Source: Pseudomonas fluorescens (lineage in GTDB: Bacteria > Pseudomonadota > Gammaproteobacteria > Pseudomonadales > Pseudomonadaceae). From it: 64,000 bases of DNA. A program made the position numbers and the translations under genes. Position 1 is the first letter of the stretch; each line of letters begins with the position of its first letter. A model generated the notes under the pieces. The model saw nothing but the letters and a program-made list of their open reading frames with translations. It was not told the DNA's origin and did not search any database. Shown here piece by piece: positions 38,988 through 49,339 of the stretch. Location of the stretch: positions 4,166,501 through 4,230,500 of the forward strand of contig NZ_CP015225.1 in the NCBI RefSeq assembly GCF_001623525.1. Reading direction: 5' to 3'.

Positions 38988-39108
38988 GTTTCTATCCAAC
39001 GCCTTAAATGAGCAGCACCCCAGCCTCGCCCAGCACTTTCCTCGAAAAACCTGTCGAGTCGTTCAACCCGACGCCTGCAACCAAAACCACAATCAAACGT
39101 GCAGACGC

Positions 39109-39132
39109 AAAAAAGCCGGGAATTTCCCGGCT
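39109..39132 (-). terminator. Terminator of the hfq-hflXKC operon
   Basis: AGCCGGGAA pairs with TTCCCGGCT. On the minus strand the stem is followed by TTTTTT. It lies about 85 bases past the hflC stop. Confidence 0.88.
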
Positions 39133-39216
39133 GCCGCATCATACACACGTTTTCCCAAAGGATCACCCCGCCCGACGCTTTAGCCGCCGGGCGGAGTGCC
39201 TCAGGTCAACGTCGCA

Positions 39217-40086
39217 TCAAGGCTTGGCCTTTTCCAGATAACGGAAGAAGTCACTGCTTGGGTCCAGGACCATGACGTCGGATTTGTTTGCAAAACTTTC
39301 ACGGTAAGCGCGCAGGCTACGGTAGAAGCCGTAGAACTCCTGATCCTGACCATAGGCCTTGGAATAGATCGCAGCGGCCTGGGCATCACCATCACCACGG
39401 ACCTCTTCCGATTCCCGATAGGCTTCGGCCAGCAGTACGCGGCGTTGGCGATCGGCGTCGGCACGGATGCCTTCGGCCAGCTCGTTACCCTTGGCGCGGT
39501 GCTCGCGGGCTTCACGCTCACGCTCGGTGCTCATGCGCTCGAACACACTGCGGTTCACTTCCTTCGGCAGGTCGATGGCCTTGACCCGGACATCGACCAC
39601 TTCGATACCGAGCTCTTTTTCCGCCATCGTGTTCAACGAACGCGTGATGTCGGCCATGAGCGCATCACGCTCACCGGACACCACTTCATGCAGCGTGCGT
39701 TTACCGAACTGGTCACGCAGGCCCGATTCCAGACGGCGGGACAGACGCTCGTCGGCGATCTGCTTCAGGCCCGAGGTCGCGGTGTAGAAGCGCTCGGCAT
39801 CCTTCACCCGCCACTTGGCATAGGCATCCACCATCACGGCTTTCTTTTCCAGCGTCAGGAAGCGCTGCGTCGGCGCATCCAGCGTCATCAGGCGGGCGTC
39901 GAACTTGCGCACCTTGTTGACGTACGGCACCTTCACATGCAGCCCTGGCTGGACATCAGCCTGTACCACGCGGCCAAACTGCAGCAACACCGCACGCTCG
40001 GTCTGAGCCACGATGTAGAAGCAGTTCCAGGCAGCGATCGCCACGACGACACCGACAATAAGGGCGATCAGCGATTTATTGCTCAT
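39217..40086 (-). CDS. hflC: FtsH-modulating protein HflC
   Basis: A 289-residue SPFH/band-7 protein anchored by an N-terminal helix (LIALIVGVVVAIAAWNCFYIV) with most of the chain in the periplasm. The SPFH domain contains TERAVLLQFGRVVQADVQPGLHVKVPYVNKV, quoted in part, and the coiled region carries FERMSTEREREAREHRAKGNELAEGIRADADRQRR-type repeats. With HflK it forms a large cage that regulates the FtsH protease. Its ATG shares one base with the hflK stop. Last gene of the operon. Confidence 0.95.
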   Translation of the reverse strand: MSNKSLIALIVGVVVAIAAWNCFYIVAQTERAVLLQFGRVVQADVQPGLHVKVPYVNKVRKFDARLMTLDAPTQRFLTLEKKAVMVDAYAKWRVKDAERFYTATSGLKQIADERLSRRLESGLRDQFGKRTLHEVVSGERDALMADITRSLNTMAEKELGIEVVDVRVKAIDLPKEVNRSVFERMSTEREREAREHRAKGNELAEGIRADADRQRRVLLAEAYRESEEVRGDGDAQAAAIYSKAYGQDQEFYGFYRSLRAYRESFANKSDVMVLDPSSDFFRYLEKAKP

Positions 40087-41258
40087 CAGCGACTCTCCCT
40101 GGTACGTGCTTGCTGTTGTTGCAGGTCCGCCGCTGCGCGGGTGCCGGCCTCATTGCTGGCCGCCGCCGAACTGGCCGGTGGCGTGCTGGTGTTGCGACCG
40201 CTCTCGACCATCTTGTCCAGCGGCAGGTACAGCAGATTGCTCTGGCCGTTCTTGTTGCCGGTCACGAGGACCTTGCTGGTGTTACTGAAGACTTCCTGCA
40301 TGGTGTCCAGGTACAGACGCTCACGGGTGACTTCCGGGGCCTTGCGATACTCGGCTACCAGCTTGGTGAAGCGATCAGCCTCACCCTTGGCGCGGGAGAC
40401 CACTTCATCGCGATAACCGTTGGCATCTTCGATGATGCGCTGAGCCTGACCACGAGCTTCCGGCACGACGCCGTTGGCATAGGTTTCGGCCTGGTTGCGC
40501 GAACGCTGCTCGTCTTCACGGGCACGGATCACGTCGTCGAAGGCTTCCTGGACCTCACGCGGGGCTGCCGCGCTCTGGACGTTGACCTGGGTGACGGTGA
40601 TACCGGTGCGATAGGTATCGAGGAACCGCTGCAGGCGCTCCTTGATTTCGCTGGCCATCAACTCACGTCCTTCAGTCAGCACCTGGTCCATGGCGGTGGA
40701 ACCCACCACATGGCGCAAGGCACTTTCGGTCGCATGCTGCAGGCTGATTTCCGGCTGGTCGACGTTCAGTACGAAGTCCTGCAGGTTGGTAATCTTGTAT
40801 TGCACGGTCAGCGGCACTTCAACGATGTTCTCGTCTTCGGTCAGCATCTGGCCCTGCTTGGTGTACGCACGCTCACGCGTGACGTTCTCCATATACTTCT
40901 GGTCGATCGGCGGGAAATAGATATTCAGGCCCGGTCCAACCGTCTCGTAGTACTTGCCGAAGCGCAGCACCACGGCCTGCTCCTGCTCGTCCACGACATA
41001 GACCGCGCTGTACAGCCAGACAGCCGCCAGCACGACCAGACCGATGCCGAGCAGGCCGAAACCGCCGCCCTTGCCCGGACGACCGCCGCCATCGTCACCG
41101 CGTTTTTTACCACCACCGAACAAACCGTTCAGGCTTTCCTGCAGCTTTCGGAAGGCCTCGTCGAGATCCGGCGGCCCCTTGCGGTCGCCGTTGTTACGAC
41201 GCTTGCCACCCCAAGGATCCTGATTATTCGAGTTGCCACCCGGCTCATTCCAAGCCAT
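40086..41258 (-). CDS. hflK: FtsH-modulating protein HflK
   Basis: A 390-residue SPFH protein. The glycine- and asparagine-rich cytoplasmic N-terminus MAWNEPGGNSNNQDPWGG is the typical HflK start, followed by basic and Gly-rich stretches, a transmembrane helix (LLGIGLVVLAAVWLYSAVYV) and the SPFH domain (QAVVLRFGKYYETVGPGLNIYFP). It forms the FtsH-associated complex with HflC. The ATG at 41258 was chosen; a longer frame overlapping hflX has no family resemblance. The gap to hflX is 85 bases. Confidence 0.95.
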   Translation of the reverse strand: MAWNEPGGNSNNQDPWGGKRRNNGDRKGPPDLDEAFRKLQESLNGLFGGGKKRGDDGGGRPGKGGGFGLLGIGLVVLAAVWLYSAVYVVDEQEQAVVLRFGKYYETVGPGLNIYFPPIDQKYMENVTRERAYTKQGQMLTEDENIVEVPLTVQYKITNLQDFVLNVDQPEISLQHATESALRHVVGSTAMDQVLTEGRELMASEIKERLQRFLDTYRTGITVTQVNVQSAAAPREVQEAFDDVIRAREDEQRSRNQAETYANGVVPEARGQAQRIIEDANGYRDEVVSRAKGEADRFTKLVAEYRKAPEVTRERLYLDTMQEVFSNTSKVLVTGNKNGQSNLLYLPLDKMVESGRNTSTPPASSAAASNEAGTRAAADLQQQQARTRESR

Positions 41259-41343
41259 AGCGCTCTCCATCTGATAAAGCAAAGACGCACCCACGGCGCG
41301 CCGACCAATGCTACAGAATGCCTGACACAGCTTTCTCAGGCTT

Positions 41344-42645
41344 TTATTGCAAAGTGTGTTGCTCGATGAATTCCATCGGTTGCAGCCCTTCGCGGCTGAC
41401 CAGCCGATTGAGCTCCGCCCGAGGCAGGCGAACAGCCAGCAGGCAGACGCCTTCGTCGTCGTGTTCTTCTTTTTGCACGGCCCCCAGCTCAAAGAACTGG
41501 GCTCGCAGCCGGGCGAAACGTTGCGGCAACTTCAGGGTGCCAACAAACAGATCGTTGCCCAACAGCTCGGCCACTGCCTGTTTGAGCAGGTCCAGGCCGG
41601 TGCCATCACGGGCCGACAGCCAGACCCGTTGCGGCTTGCCGTCGGCATCGCGCTGGATCTGCGGCTCCACGCCTTCGAGCAAATCGAGTTTGTTGTATAC
41701 CTCCAGGATCGGCAAGTCCTGCGCTCCGATCTCGCCCAGCACCACCATCACCTGCTCGATCTGCAGCATCCGGTCCGGTTCGGCGGCATCAATCACGTGC
41801 AGCAGCAGGTCGGAGTTGCTCGACTCTTCGAGCGTAGCCCGGAAAGCCTCGACCAGTTTATGCGGCAGGTGACGGATGAAGCCCACGGTGTCGGCCAGCA
41901 CGATCGGCCCGAGGTCGTCCAGGTCGAGCCGACGCAGGGTCGGGTCGAGCGTGGCGAACAACTGGTCAGCAGCATAGACGTCGGATTGGGTGACGTTATT
42001 GAACAGGGTCGATTTGCCGGCGTTGGTATAGCCCACCAGTGAAACCGTCGGGATGTCCGCGCGCTTGCGGCCGCGTCGCGACTGCTCGCGCTGGCTGCGG
42101 ACCTTTTCCAGGCGCCCCTTGATCTGGCGCAGGCGCACCCGCAACAGGCGCCGGTCGGTTTCCAACTGGGTTTCACCCGGGCCGCGCAGGCCGATACCGC
42201 CCTTCTGCCGCTCAAGGTGAGTCCAGCCGCGAACCAGCCGCGTACTCATGTGCTCAAGCTGGGCCAGTTCGACCTGGAGCTTGCCTTCATGGGTGCGGGC
42301 GCGCTGGGCGAAAATATCGAGAATCAGCCCCGTACGGTCGATCACGCGACACTCGAAGACACGTTCGAGGTTACGTTCCTGACTGGGTGTGAGGATGTGA
42401 TTGAAAATCACCAGATCGACCTGTTCGGCCTTGACCAGGTCGCGCAACTCCTCGACCTTGCCACTGCCGATCAGGAACTTGGCGGTTGGCCGATGACGCG
42501 GCACGTTGAAAAACGCGACGGTCTCGGCGCCGGCCGAAAGTGCCAATTCCTGAAACTCCTGCGGATCTTCGCGCGCCTCAGGGTCCTGTCCATCCAAGTG
42601 AACGAGAATGGCCCGTTCACCACCACCGTGGCGCTCAAAGAACAA
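41344..42645 (-). CDS. hflX: Ribosome-associated GTPase HflX
   Basis: A 433-residue GTPase that splits stalled ribosomes after heat stress. The N-terminal HflX domain has DLVIFNHILTPSQERNLE and GPGETQLETDRRLLR; the G domain has G1 GYTNAGKSTLFN near residue 206, ATLDPTLRR (G2), DTVGFIRHLPH (G3) and NKLDL (G4). It appears to start with TTG at 42645, six bases after AGGAG; a later ATG would cut the conserved N-terminus MFFERHGGG. It lies 12 bases after hfq, its usual partner gene. Confidence 0.95.
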   Translation of the reverse strand: MFFERHGGGERAILVHLDGQDPEAREDPQEFQELALSAGAETVAFFNVPRHRPTAKFLIGSGKVEELRDLVKAEQVDLVIFNHILTPSQERNLERVFECRVIDRTGLILDIFAQRARTHEGKLQVELAQLEHMSTRLVRGWTHLERQKGGIGLRGPGETQLETDRRLLRVRLRQIKGRLEKVRSQREQSRRGRKRADIPTVSLVGYTNAGKSTLFNNVTQSDVYAADQLFATLDPTLRRLDLDDLGPIVLADTVGFIRHLPHKLVEAFRATLEESSNSDLLLHVIDAAEPDRMLQIEQVMVVLGEIGAQDLPILEVYNKLDLLEGVEPQIQRDADGKPQRVWLSARDGTGLDLLKQAVAELLGNDLFVGTLKLPQRFARLRAQFFELGAVQKEEHDDEGVCLLAVRLPRAELNRLVSREGLQPMEFIEQHTLQ

Positions 42646-42657
42646 AGGAGGCTCCTA

Positions 42658-42918
42658 TCAGGCGTTACCCGGTTCAGCGTCACCGCCTTCGGATTCGGTT
42701 GCGCTAGGCAGACGAATTGGACGAACTGGCACGACTGTCGAGATCGCGTGTTTGTAGACCATTTGGCTGACGGTGTTTTTCAGAAGGATGACGAACTGGT
42801 CGAAAGACTCGATCGTGCCTTGCAGTTTGATCCCGTTGACCAGATAGATGGACACCCCAACTTTCTCTTTACGTAAAGTGTTCAAGTAAGGGTCTTGTAG
42901 CGAATGCCCTTTTGACAT
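42658..42918 (-). CDS. hfq: RNA chaperone Hfq
   Basis: An 86-residue Sm-like protein that binds sRNAs and A-rich mRNA sites and, in Pseudomonas, cooperates with Crc in catabolite repression. [34 protein letters not shown] (cited in part: [11 protein letters not shown]) forms the N-helix and Sm1; [10 protein letters not shown] is the Sm2 motif. Arg16/Arg17-type rim basic residues and Gln8 of the proximal site are present. AAGGAG lies eight bases upstream of the ATG. The short C-terminal tail (GGDAEPGNA) is typical of Pseudomonas. It sits between miaA and hflX. Confidence 0.97.
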   Translation of the reverse strand: MSKGHSLQDPYLNTLRKEKVGVSIYLVNGIKLQGTIESFDQFVILLKNTVSQMVYKHAISTVVPVRPIRLPSATESEGGDAEPGNA

Positions 42919-43009
42919 GTGCCGCACTCCTTTAAGGATCAATAATAAAAATCGGAATCAGATGGCTTGGGCCGTCACACCCCCAAGGATAGACGGCAAT
43001 TGCAAGGAC

Positions 43010-43981
43010 TCAGCTCAATATGGAGATGGTCCCGAGGTATTTCAAGGCGCGTGGCAGATTGTCGCAATCGAGACTGTCGAGCCAATGCAAGTCAGTCCAG
43101 CTGCGCAGCCAGGTGAACTGGCGTTTCGCCAATTGGCGCGTGGCAATAATCCCACGCTCCTGCATCTCGGCTGACGTCAGCTTGCCGTCCAGGTAATCCC
43201 AGACTTGTCGATAACCTACCGCACGTATAGACGGCAACCCGGCATGCAGGTCACTTCGCTCACGCAGGGCTACGACCTCGTCTATGAACCCCTGTTCCAA
43301 CATTAATGTGAATCTTTGTTCAATTCGCCGATGCAGCACTTGCCGGTTCGCCGGAGCGATGGCCAGATTCGCGACAGTATAGGGCAATTGTTGCAGTCCC
43401 GAAGCGGCTGCTTCAGTACTTTGCGCAGATTGTCGCTGGCGCAGGGCCGTCATGCTCTGGCCGCTGACCCGATAAACCTCCAGGGCCCGACTGAGGCGCT
43501 GCGGGTCATTGGGGTGAATACGCGCCGCCGATTCCGGGTCGATGACCGCCAATTGCTCGTGCAGGGCTTGCCAGCCAAGGCGCGCGGCCTCTTCTTCAAT
43601 CTGCGCGCGCACCTCGGGATCGGCTGCCGGCATGTCCGCCAACCCATCGACCAAGGCCTTGTAATACAGCATTGTGCCACCCACCAGCAGCGGAATCTTG
43701 CCCCGCGAGGTGATCTCGGCCATGGCCTGGAGCGCGTCACGACGGAAATCGGCCGCCGAATAAGCCTCGGCCGGATCGAGGATGTCGATCAGGCGATGGG
43801 GAAACTCGGCCAGCAGTTCTTTCGACGGCTTGGCGGTGCCGATGTCCATGCCCCGGTAGACCAGGGCCGAATCGACACTGATCAACTCGCAGGGCAGGAC
43901 TTTGGTCAACTCGATGGCCAGGTCGGTCTTGCCAGCGGCGGTCGGCCCCATCAGGAAAATCGCGGGTGGCAACTGGCTCAT
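43010..43981 (-). CDS. miaA: tRNA dimethylallyltransferase MiaA
   Basis: A 323-residue enzyme that adds dimethylallyl to N6 of A37 in tRNAs reading UNN codons. P-loop [13 protein letters not shown] near residue 12, [19 protein letters not shown], and the tRNA-binding region with [19 protein letters not shown]. The ATG at 43981 shares its base with the mutL stop (TGATG). The 91-base gap before hfq is where hfq promoters usually lie. Length fits the family (about 315-325). Confidence 0.96.
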   Translation of the reverse strand: MSQLPPAIFLMGPTAAGKTDLAIELTKVLPCELISVDSALVYRGMDIGTAKPSKELLAEFPHRLIDILDPAEAYSAADFRRDALQAMAEITSRGKIPLLVGGTMLYYKALVDGLADMPAADPEVRAQIEEEAARLGWQALHEQLAVIDPESAARIHPNDPQRLSRALEVYRVSGQSMTALRQRQSAQSTEAAASGLQQLPYTVANLAIAPANRQVLHRRIEQRFTLMLEQGFIDEVVALRERSDLHAGLPSIRAVGYRQVWDYLDGKLTSAEMQERGIIATRQLAKRQFTWLRSWTDLHWLDSLDCDNLPRALKYLGTISILS

Positions 43982-45894
43982 CAACGACCGCGCAGGAACA
44001 GTTTGTCCAGGTCGTCCAGGCCCAATTGGGTCCAGGTCGGCCGGCCATGGTTGCATTGACCGCTGCGCTCGGTGTTTTCCATGTCCCGCAGCAGGCCGTT
44101 CATTTCCGGCAGAGCCAGGCGTCGGTTGGCGCGGATCGCGCCGTGGCAGGCCATGGTACCGAGCAGTTCGTTCAGGTGCGCCTGGATGCGGTCGCTGGTG
44201 CCGTATTCCATCAAGTCAGCCAGTACGTCGCTGACCAGGCGATTGGCCTCGGCCTGCTTCAACAACGCCGGGATCTGACGGATCGCCAGGGTTTCGGGCC
44301 CCAGACGCTGCAATTCGAAGCCCAGGCGCTGGAACCAGGCCACATGTTCTTCGGCGCAATCGGCTTCGCGCTGGCTGACGGCCAGGGATTCGGGCACCAA
44401 CAGCGGCTGGCCGCTCAAGCCTTCGCTGGCCATGGCGATTTTCAGTCGCTCGTACATGATCCGCTCATGGGCGGCGTGCATGTCCACCAGGACCAGGCCC
44501 TGGGCATTTTCCGAGAGGATATAAATGCCTTTGAGTTGCGCCAGGGCATAGCCCAGCGGCGGGATATCGCCTTGGCCGTCGGGCATCGCCGACGCTCCGG
44601 CTTCCGGCAAGGGTTTGAAGAACTCGCGATAGGCCGCCTGGGCCTCGGCTGCCGGCACGCTGGATTGCGGACGCGGAGTGTATTGGTATTGATAGCCGCT
44701 GCCGGTACCGCTCCCAGCCGTGTTGTAGCTCGGCTGAGGCTGGGGCTGCTCCAGCAGTGCGTTGGCCGCCAGGCGCATTTCGCCCTGAGGCCCGAATTCG
44801 CCAGCTTCCAACCCCGTTGGCCGGACCATGCCGCCCACCGCCGCCGGAGCCGCCAGTTGATCTTCCGGGCGCACATCGCCCAACGCACGGTGCAAGGTGC
44901 CGTAGAGGAAATCGTGGACCATGCGCCCGTCACGGAAACGTACTTCGTGCTTGGTCGGGTGTACGTTGACGTCGACCACGGCCGGATCGACTTCGAAAAA
45001 CAGCACGAAGGTCGGATGCCGGCCATTGAACAGCACATCGCGATACGCCTGGCGCACCGCGTGGGCCACCAATTTGTCGCGCACCGCCCGGCCGTTCACG
45101 TAGAAGTACTGCAAGTCCGCCTGACTGCGGGAAAAGGTTGGCAAGCCGACCCACCCCCACAGGTGCAAGCCATTGCGCTCCACCTCGATGGGCAATGCCT
45201 GCTCCAGGAAACCTGCGCCGCACACCGCGCCGACACGTCGGGCGCGGGCCGCATCATCGTGGGCCTCGTGCAGGCTGAGGATGGTCTTGCCGTTGTGGCG
45301 CAAATGGAACGCCACATCAAAGCGCGCCAAGGCCAGACGCTTGATGACTTCTTGCAGATGATCGAATTCAGTCTTCTCGGCCTTGAGGAACTTGCGCCGG
45401 GCCGGGGTGTTGAAGAACAGGTCGCGCACTTCCACCGAAGTGCCCACCGGATGGGCTGCAGGCTGCACGCGGGAGGCCATGTCCCGCCCCTCGGTCTCGA
45501 CCTGCCAGGCCTGCTCGGCGTCGCGGGTGCGGGAGGTAAGGGTCAGGCGCGACACCGAACTGATGGATGCCAGCGCCTCGCCCCGAAATCCCAGGCTCAT
45601 GACCCGCTCGAGGTCTTCCAGGTCGCGGATCTTGCTGGTGGCATGACGCGCCAGGGCCAGCGGCAGGTCGTCAGAGGAAATCCCGCCACCGTCATCGCGC
45701 ACCCGCAGCAGCTTGACGCCGCCCTGCTCGACATCCACATCGATGCGCCTGGCCCCGGAGTCGAGGCTGTTTTCCAGCAGCTCCTTGATGACCGACGCCG
45801 GACGCTCGACCACTTCGCCAGCAGCGATCTGGTTCGCCAGCCGCGGGCTGAGCAGTTCGATGCGGGCAGGGTTACCGATCACTTCGTCACTCAT
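43981..45894 (-). CDS. mutL: DNA mismatch repair protein MutL
   Basis: A 637-residue mismatch-repair matchmaker. The N-terminal GHKL ATPase has [22 protein letters not shown] (Mg/ATP-binding Glu and Asn), DDGGGIS and [10 protein letters not shown]. The C-terminal dimerisation domain contains [12 protein letters not shown], which matches the DQHA(X)2E(X)4E metal-binding motif of nuclease-type MutL proteins, consistent with Pseudomonas lacking MutH. The start overlaps the amiB stop by four bases and the stop shares a base with the miaA start. Confidence 0.96.
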   Translation of the reverse strand: MSDEVIGNPARIELLSPRLANQIAAGEVVERPASVIKELLENSLDSGARRIDVDVEQGGVKLLRVRDDGGGISSDDLPLALARHATSKIRDLEDLERVMSLGFRGEALASISSVSRLTLTSRTRDAEQAWQVETEGRDMASRVQPAAHPVGTSVEVRDLFFNTPARRKFLKAEKTEFDHLQEVIKRLALARFDVAFHLRHNGKTILSLHEAHDDAARARRVGAVCGAGFLEQALPIEVERNGLHLWGWVGLPTFSRSQADLQYFYVNGRAVRDKLVAHAVRQAYRDVLFNGRHPTFVLFFEVDPAVVDVNVHPTKHEVRFRDGRMVHDFLYGTLHRALGDVRPEDQLAAPAAVGGMVRPTGLEAGEFGPQGEMRLAANALLEQPQPQPSYNTAGSGTGSGYQYQYTPRPQSSVPAAEAQAAYREFFKPLPEAGASAMPDGQGDIPPLGYALAQLKGIYILSENAQGLVLVDMHAAHERIMYERLKIAMASEGLSGQPLLVPESLAVSQREADCAEEHVAWFQRLGFELQRLGPETLAIRQIPALLKQAEANRLVSDVLADLMEYGTSDRIQAHLNELLGTMACHGAIRANRRLALPEMNGLLRDMENTERSGQCNHGRPTWTQLGLDDLDKLFLRGR

Positions 45895-47318
45895 CGCTGG
45901 ACCGCCACTTCGTTGCCGGGAATGGTCAGGGTCTGACCAATCTTGAGCTCGTCGCTTTTGAGATTGTTGGCACTGCGCAAGGTGGCGGGCGACACCTGAT
46001 AGCGCACGGCGATCATCGCCAGGGTTTCGCCGGGGCTGACCCGATGGTCCCGCGGGCCTTGGGCAATCTTGCCCGAGTCGCGCAACCAGGCGATGTAGGT
46101 GCCTGGCGGTGGGTTCTGCTGGAAGAACTGCCGCACGCCGCTGCTGATGGAACGGGCCAGCGCCTGCTGGTGGTTGGCGGACGACAGCTTGGAGGCTTCG
46201 TTGGCGTTGGAGATAAACCCGGTCTCCACCAGGATCGACGGGATGTCCGGCGACTTGAGCACCATGAATCCAGCCTGCTCGACGCGCTGCTTGTGCAGCG
46301 GCGTGACCCGACCGATGTTGCTCAGGACTTTCTGGCCGACGTTCAGGCTGGAGGTCAGCGAGGCGGTCATCGACAAATCGAGCAACACACCGGCGAGCAT
46401 CCGGTCCTTGTCGTCGAGGCTGACATTGCCGGCACCGCCAATCAGGTCGGAACGGTTTTCACTGTCGGCCAGCCAACGGGCGGTCTCGGAGGTAGCGCCA
46501 CGGTCGGACAGGGCAAACACCGAGGCCCCGAATGCCGCCGCCGAAGGTGCGGCGTCGGCGTGGATGGAGACGAACAGGTCGGCACCTTTCTTGCGGGCGA
46601 TCTCGGTACGCCCACGCAAGGGAATGAAGTAGTCGCCGGTACGGGTCAGTTCGGCGCGGAAGCCTTTCATGCCGTTGACCTGGCGTTGCAATTCGCGGGC
46701 GATGGACAGCACCACGTCTTTTTCACGCTGCCCGCGCGAGCCTGAGGCGCCTGGGTCTTCGCCGCCGTGACCGGCGTCGATCACCACGATGATGTCGCGC
46801 TTGCCAGCCGGGGCCGGTGGCAGCTTGAGCGCAGGTTCGGTCGGGGTCACTGGCACCGCTGGCACCGTGGCAACATTGGTCGGCGGCGGAGGTGGCGTCG
46901 CATCGGCCGGGTTGTCGAACAGGTCTACCACCAGCCGGTTGCCGTATTGGGCATTCGGGGCCAGGGTGAAGCTTTTCGGGGTCACGGCTTTTTTCAGGTC
47001 GATGACCACCCGCAGGTCGGTCGGCGTACGCTGGGCCGAACGCATCGCGGTAATCGGCGTGTTGGCGGTCGCCACGTTCAATGGCGCGCCCAGGGACGCG
47101 CCGTTGATGTCAATCACCAGGCGATCCGGGGCGGTCAGGGTGAATACGCTGTGCTGCACCGGGCCCGTCAGGTCGAACACCAGCCGTGTGTTGTCCGGCG
47201 CCCGCCAGAGGCGAACGCTGTTGACCTTTGTCTCGGCCACAGCATCGACGGCCAGTGCCGTAAGCAACAGTCCTACGACAGCAACCACCGCGCGAAAGCG
47301 CATACCAAACCCCATCAT
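45891..47318 (-). CDS. amiB: N-acetylmuramoyl-L-alanine amidase AmiB
   Basis: A 475-residue periplasmic enzyme that cuts stem peptides from septal peptidoglycan during division. A signal peptide ([23 protein letters not shown]) is followed by an AMIN domain ([19 protein letters not shown]), a proline/threonine linker, the Amidase_3 zinc domain ([15 protein letters not shown], ending [15 protein letters not shown]) and a C-terminal LysM domain ([19 protein letters not shown]). LysM is an extra compared with E. coli AmiB. Several starts are close together (47318, 47315, 47303); I give the first ATG after the tsaE stop. It overlaps mutL by four bases. Confidence 0.94.
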   Translation of the reverse strand: MMGFGMRFRAVVAVVGLLLTALAVDAVAETKVNSVRLWRAPDNTRLVFDLTGPVQHSVFTLTAPDRLVIDINGASLGAPLNVATANTPITAMRSAQRTPTDLRVVIDLKKAVTPKSFTLAPNAQYGNRLVVDLFDNPADATPPPPPTNVATVPAVPVTPTEPALKLPPAPAGKRDIIVVIDAGHGGEDPGASGSRGQREKDVVLSIARELQRQVNGMKGFRAELTRTGDYFIPLRGRTEIARKKGADLFVSIHADAAPSAAAFGASVFALSDRGATSETARWLADSENRSDLIGGAGNVSLDDKDRMLAGVLLDLSMTASLTSSLNVGQKVLSNIGRVTPLHKQRVEQAGFMVLKSPDIPSILVETGFISNANEASKLSSANHQQALARSISSGVRQFFQQNPPPGTYIAWLRDSGKIAQGPRDHRVSPGETLAMIAVRYQVSPATLRSANNLKSDELKIGQTLTIPGNEVAVQR

Positions 47319-47321
47319 CAA

Positions 47322-47789
47322 TTAGTTTTCCAATGCCAAAGCGGCACACCATGACTCGCCACGCGAGCCTTGCGGCGTCAGTTTCAGCGAACGCCCGCCG
47401 TTCTGCGCGCCAATGGTAATGGTCAGGTCGGGCTTTGGCAAAAAGCCTGCCCCCTTCTGGGGCCATTCGATCAGACACAAGGCGTCATCTTCGAAATAAT
47501 CTCGAATACCGAGGAATTCCAGCTCCTCAGGATCCACCAGTCGATACAGGTCGAAATGGAAGGCGCGAATGTCGCCGATCTCGTAGGGCTCGACCAGGGT
47601 GAACGTAGGGCTCTTGACGGAGCCGACGTGCCCGAGACCGCGAATGATGCCACGGGACAGGGTGGTTTTCCCCGCGCCGAGGTCGCCTTCGAGAAAAATC
47701 AGGCCGTGGCCGGCGGTGATCTGCGCGATGCGGGCGCCAAATTGTGTCATGGCTTGTTCGTCCGCCACGTACAGGGTTACTTCAGACAC
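47322..47789 (-). CDS. tsaE: tRNA threonylcarbamoyladenosine biosynthesis ATPase TsaE
   Basis: A 155-residue P-loop ATPase needed, with TsaB and TsaD, for the t6A37 modification of ANN-reading tRNAs. Walker A is GDLGAGKTTLSRG near residue 37, and PTFTLVEPYEIG and HFDLYRLVDPEELEFLG are family signatures. The GTG at 47789 has GGAGGAG eight bases upstream and gives the standard length; the gene overlaps the end of nnr by 13 bases. amiB follows after three bases. Nearly the whole nnr-to-mutL region is overlapping or abutting. Confidence 0.94.
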   Translation of the reverse strand: MSEVTLYVADEQAMTQFGARIAQITAGHGLIFLEGDLGAGKTTLSRGIIRGLGHVGSVKSPTFTLVEPYEIGDIRAFHFDLYRLVDPEELEFLGIRDYFEDDALCLIEWPQKGAGFLPKPDLTITIGAQNGGRSLKLTPQGSRGESWCAALALEN

Positions 47790-49276
47790 GGTGAATGCTC
47801 CTCCAACAACTGACGAATGGTCGGAATCAGATCGGTGGCTGCCACCCCCCGACCCGAGCGACCGGCCTGGGCACCGGCATTGGCATGCAGCCAGACCGCC
47901 AGGCACGCGGCCTCGAACCCCTCCACGCCCTGGGCCAGCAAGGCGCCGACCACGCCGGCCAGCACATCCCCCAGGCCTGCCGTGGCCATGGCCGGATGGC
48001 CCTGGCTGCAAACCGCCAGGCGACCGTCCGGGCTGGCAATCAGGCTGCCGGCGCCCTTGAGGATCACCGTGGCGGCGTATTTCTGGCTCAATGCATGGGC
48101 TGCCGCTGGACGGTCGGCCTGCACCTGGGCTGTGGATAACGCCAACAATCGGGCCGCCTCGCCTGGGTGCGGGGTGATGACGCACTGTTCAGGCAGGCGG
48201 ACATCGCCGCTGCAGAGCAGGTTCAGCGCATCGGCATCCCATACTTGCGGCAGCGGCGCATTGGCCGCCGCCGACAACAGGCTGCGCCCCCACGCAGCCT
48301 GCCCCAAGCCCGGCCCGACCACCAGCACGCTGGCCTGCTGGAGCAAGCCCATCAATTGGTTCGCCGAATGGGTGCCTTGCACCATCACTTCCGGCAAACG
48401 CGTCAGCGCGGCGGATACGTGCTCGCTGCGGGTCGCCAGCGAAACCATCCCCGCACCGCAGCGCAGGGCGCTTTCGGCGCTCATCTGGATGGCGCCGCCA
48501 AAGCCCCGGTCGCCACCGATCAACAGCACGTGACCGAATTTGCCTTTGTGGGACGTGGCGGCACGAGGTGTCAGACGTGGCAGATTATGGGGTGAGAGCA
48601 ACCGGGCACTGGCCGGTGCCGCGTCAACAATATCTGGATCGGCGTGCAGGTCGTTGAACACCAGTTCGCCGACCCGGTCCGCCGCTTCGCCGGTAAACAG
48701 GCCCAGCTTCAAGCCAATAAAGGTCACGGTGAGATCGGCCACCACCGCCGTGCCCAGCACCCGGCCGGTATCGGCGCACAAGCCCGAGGGGATATCCACC
48801 GCCGCGACCGGCAGACCGCTGACGTTGATCGTATCGATAGCCCGCACATAAGGCTCGCGCACCTCGCCACTCAAGCCCGTGCCGAGCAGCGCATCCAGCA
48901 ACACGCCGCGCAACTCTGCCTCATCCGACCACGGCTCCATCGGCACGCCCACCGCCACCGCTTCGGCGTGGGCATTGGCGGCGTCGCCCTGCAAGCGCCG
49001 GGGCTCGCCCACCGTCAGCACCCGCACCGCCCAGCCAGCGCGCCGGGCCAAGGTCGCGACCAGATAGCCATCGCCGGCGTTGTTGCCATGCCCGGCCAGC
49101 ACCGTCAGCTCGTGGGCATCAGGCCAGCGCCGGACAATCGCTCGCCAGGTGGCGCGGGCGGCGCGTTGCATCAATTCGAAACCGGCGGTGCCGGCCGCGA
49201 TCAGTTGTGCGTCGAGGGCCCGGACCTGCGCGGCGCTGTACAGCGCGTCGGGAAAATCATCTTTAGTGTGCGGCAT
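47777..49276 (-). CDS. nnr: Bifunctional NAD(P)H-hydrate epimerase / dehydratase
   Basis: A 499-residue two-domain repair enzyme. The N-terminal YjeF_N epimerase (MPHTKDDFPDALYSAAQVRALD, VLAGHGNNAGDGY, VDIPSGLCADTG) interconverts R- and S-NADHX; the C-terminal ribokinase-like domain (FGHVLLIGGDRGFGGAIQMSAESAL, TPHPGEAARL, ILKGAGSLIASPDG, GTAGLGDVLAG-type AMATAGLGDVLAGVVGALLAQG, all partly quoted) dehydrates S-NADHX with ADP. The ATG at 49276 begins the conserved protein. First gene of the superoperon, divergent from queG with 63 bases between them. Confidence 0.95.
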   Translation of the reverse strand: MPHTKDDFPDALYSAAQVRALDAQLIAAGTAGFELMQRAARATWRAIVRRWPDAHELTVLAGHGNNAGDGYLVATLARRAGWAVRVLTVGEPRRLQGDAANAHAEAVAVGVPMEPWSDEAELRGVLLDALLGTGLSGEVREPYVRAIDTINVSGLPVAAVDIPSGLCADTGRVLGTAVVADLTVTFIGLKLGLFTGEAADRVGELVFNDLHADPDIVDAAPASARLLSPHNLPRLTPRAATSHKGKFGHVLLIGGDRGFGGAIQMSAESALRCGAGMVSLATRSEHVSAALTRLPEVMVQGTHSANQLMGLLQQASVLVVGPGLGQAAWGRSLLSAAANAPLPQVWDADALNLLCSGDVRLPEQCVITPHPGEAARLLALSTAQVQADRPAAAHALSQKYAATVILKGAGSLIASPDGRLAVCSQGHPAMATAGLGDVLAGVVGALLAQGVEGFEAACLAVWLHANAGAQAGRSGRGVAATDLIPTIRQLLEEHSPCLK

Positions 49277-49339
49277 GCGTCTTCGGGCTCCGATGTCTGG
49301 CAGAATTATACGCATCTCAGCTCTGGTTTCTCTCGCCTC

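Larger units (their letters stand above)
38743..39216. other. Intergenic region hflC / hisZ
   Basis: 474 bases. It contains the hisZ upstream region, one family-A REPIN, a copy of the REP-associated flank GCCTTAAATGAGCAGC at 39001-39016, the hflC terminator at 39109-39132, and a further GC-rich palindrome (CCGCCCG...CGGGCGG) at about 39168-39195. No ORF is convincing. Confidence 0.6.

Noticed and set aside
43966..45936. 656-codon plus-strand frame opposite mutL
   Set aside because: Antisense shadow of mutL; no independent signals.
48644..49339. N-terminal extension of queG
   Set aside because: The frame is open upstream only because it is antisense to nnr; the conserved protein starts at 49340.
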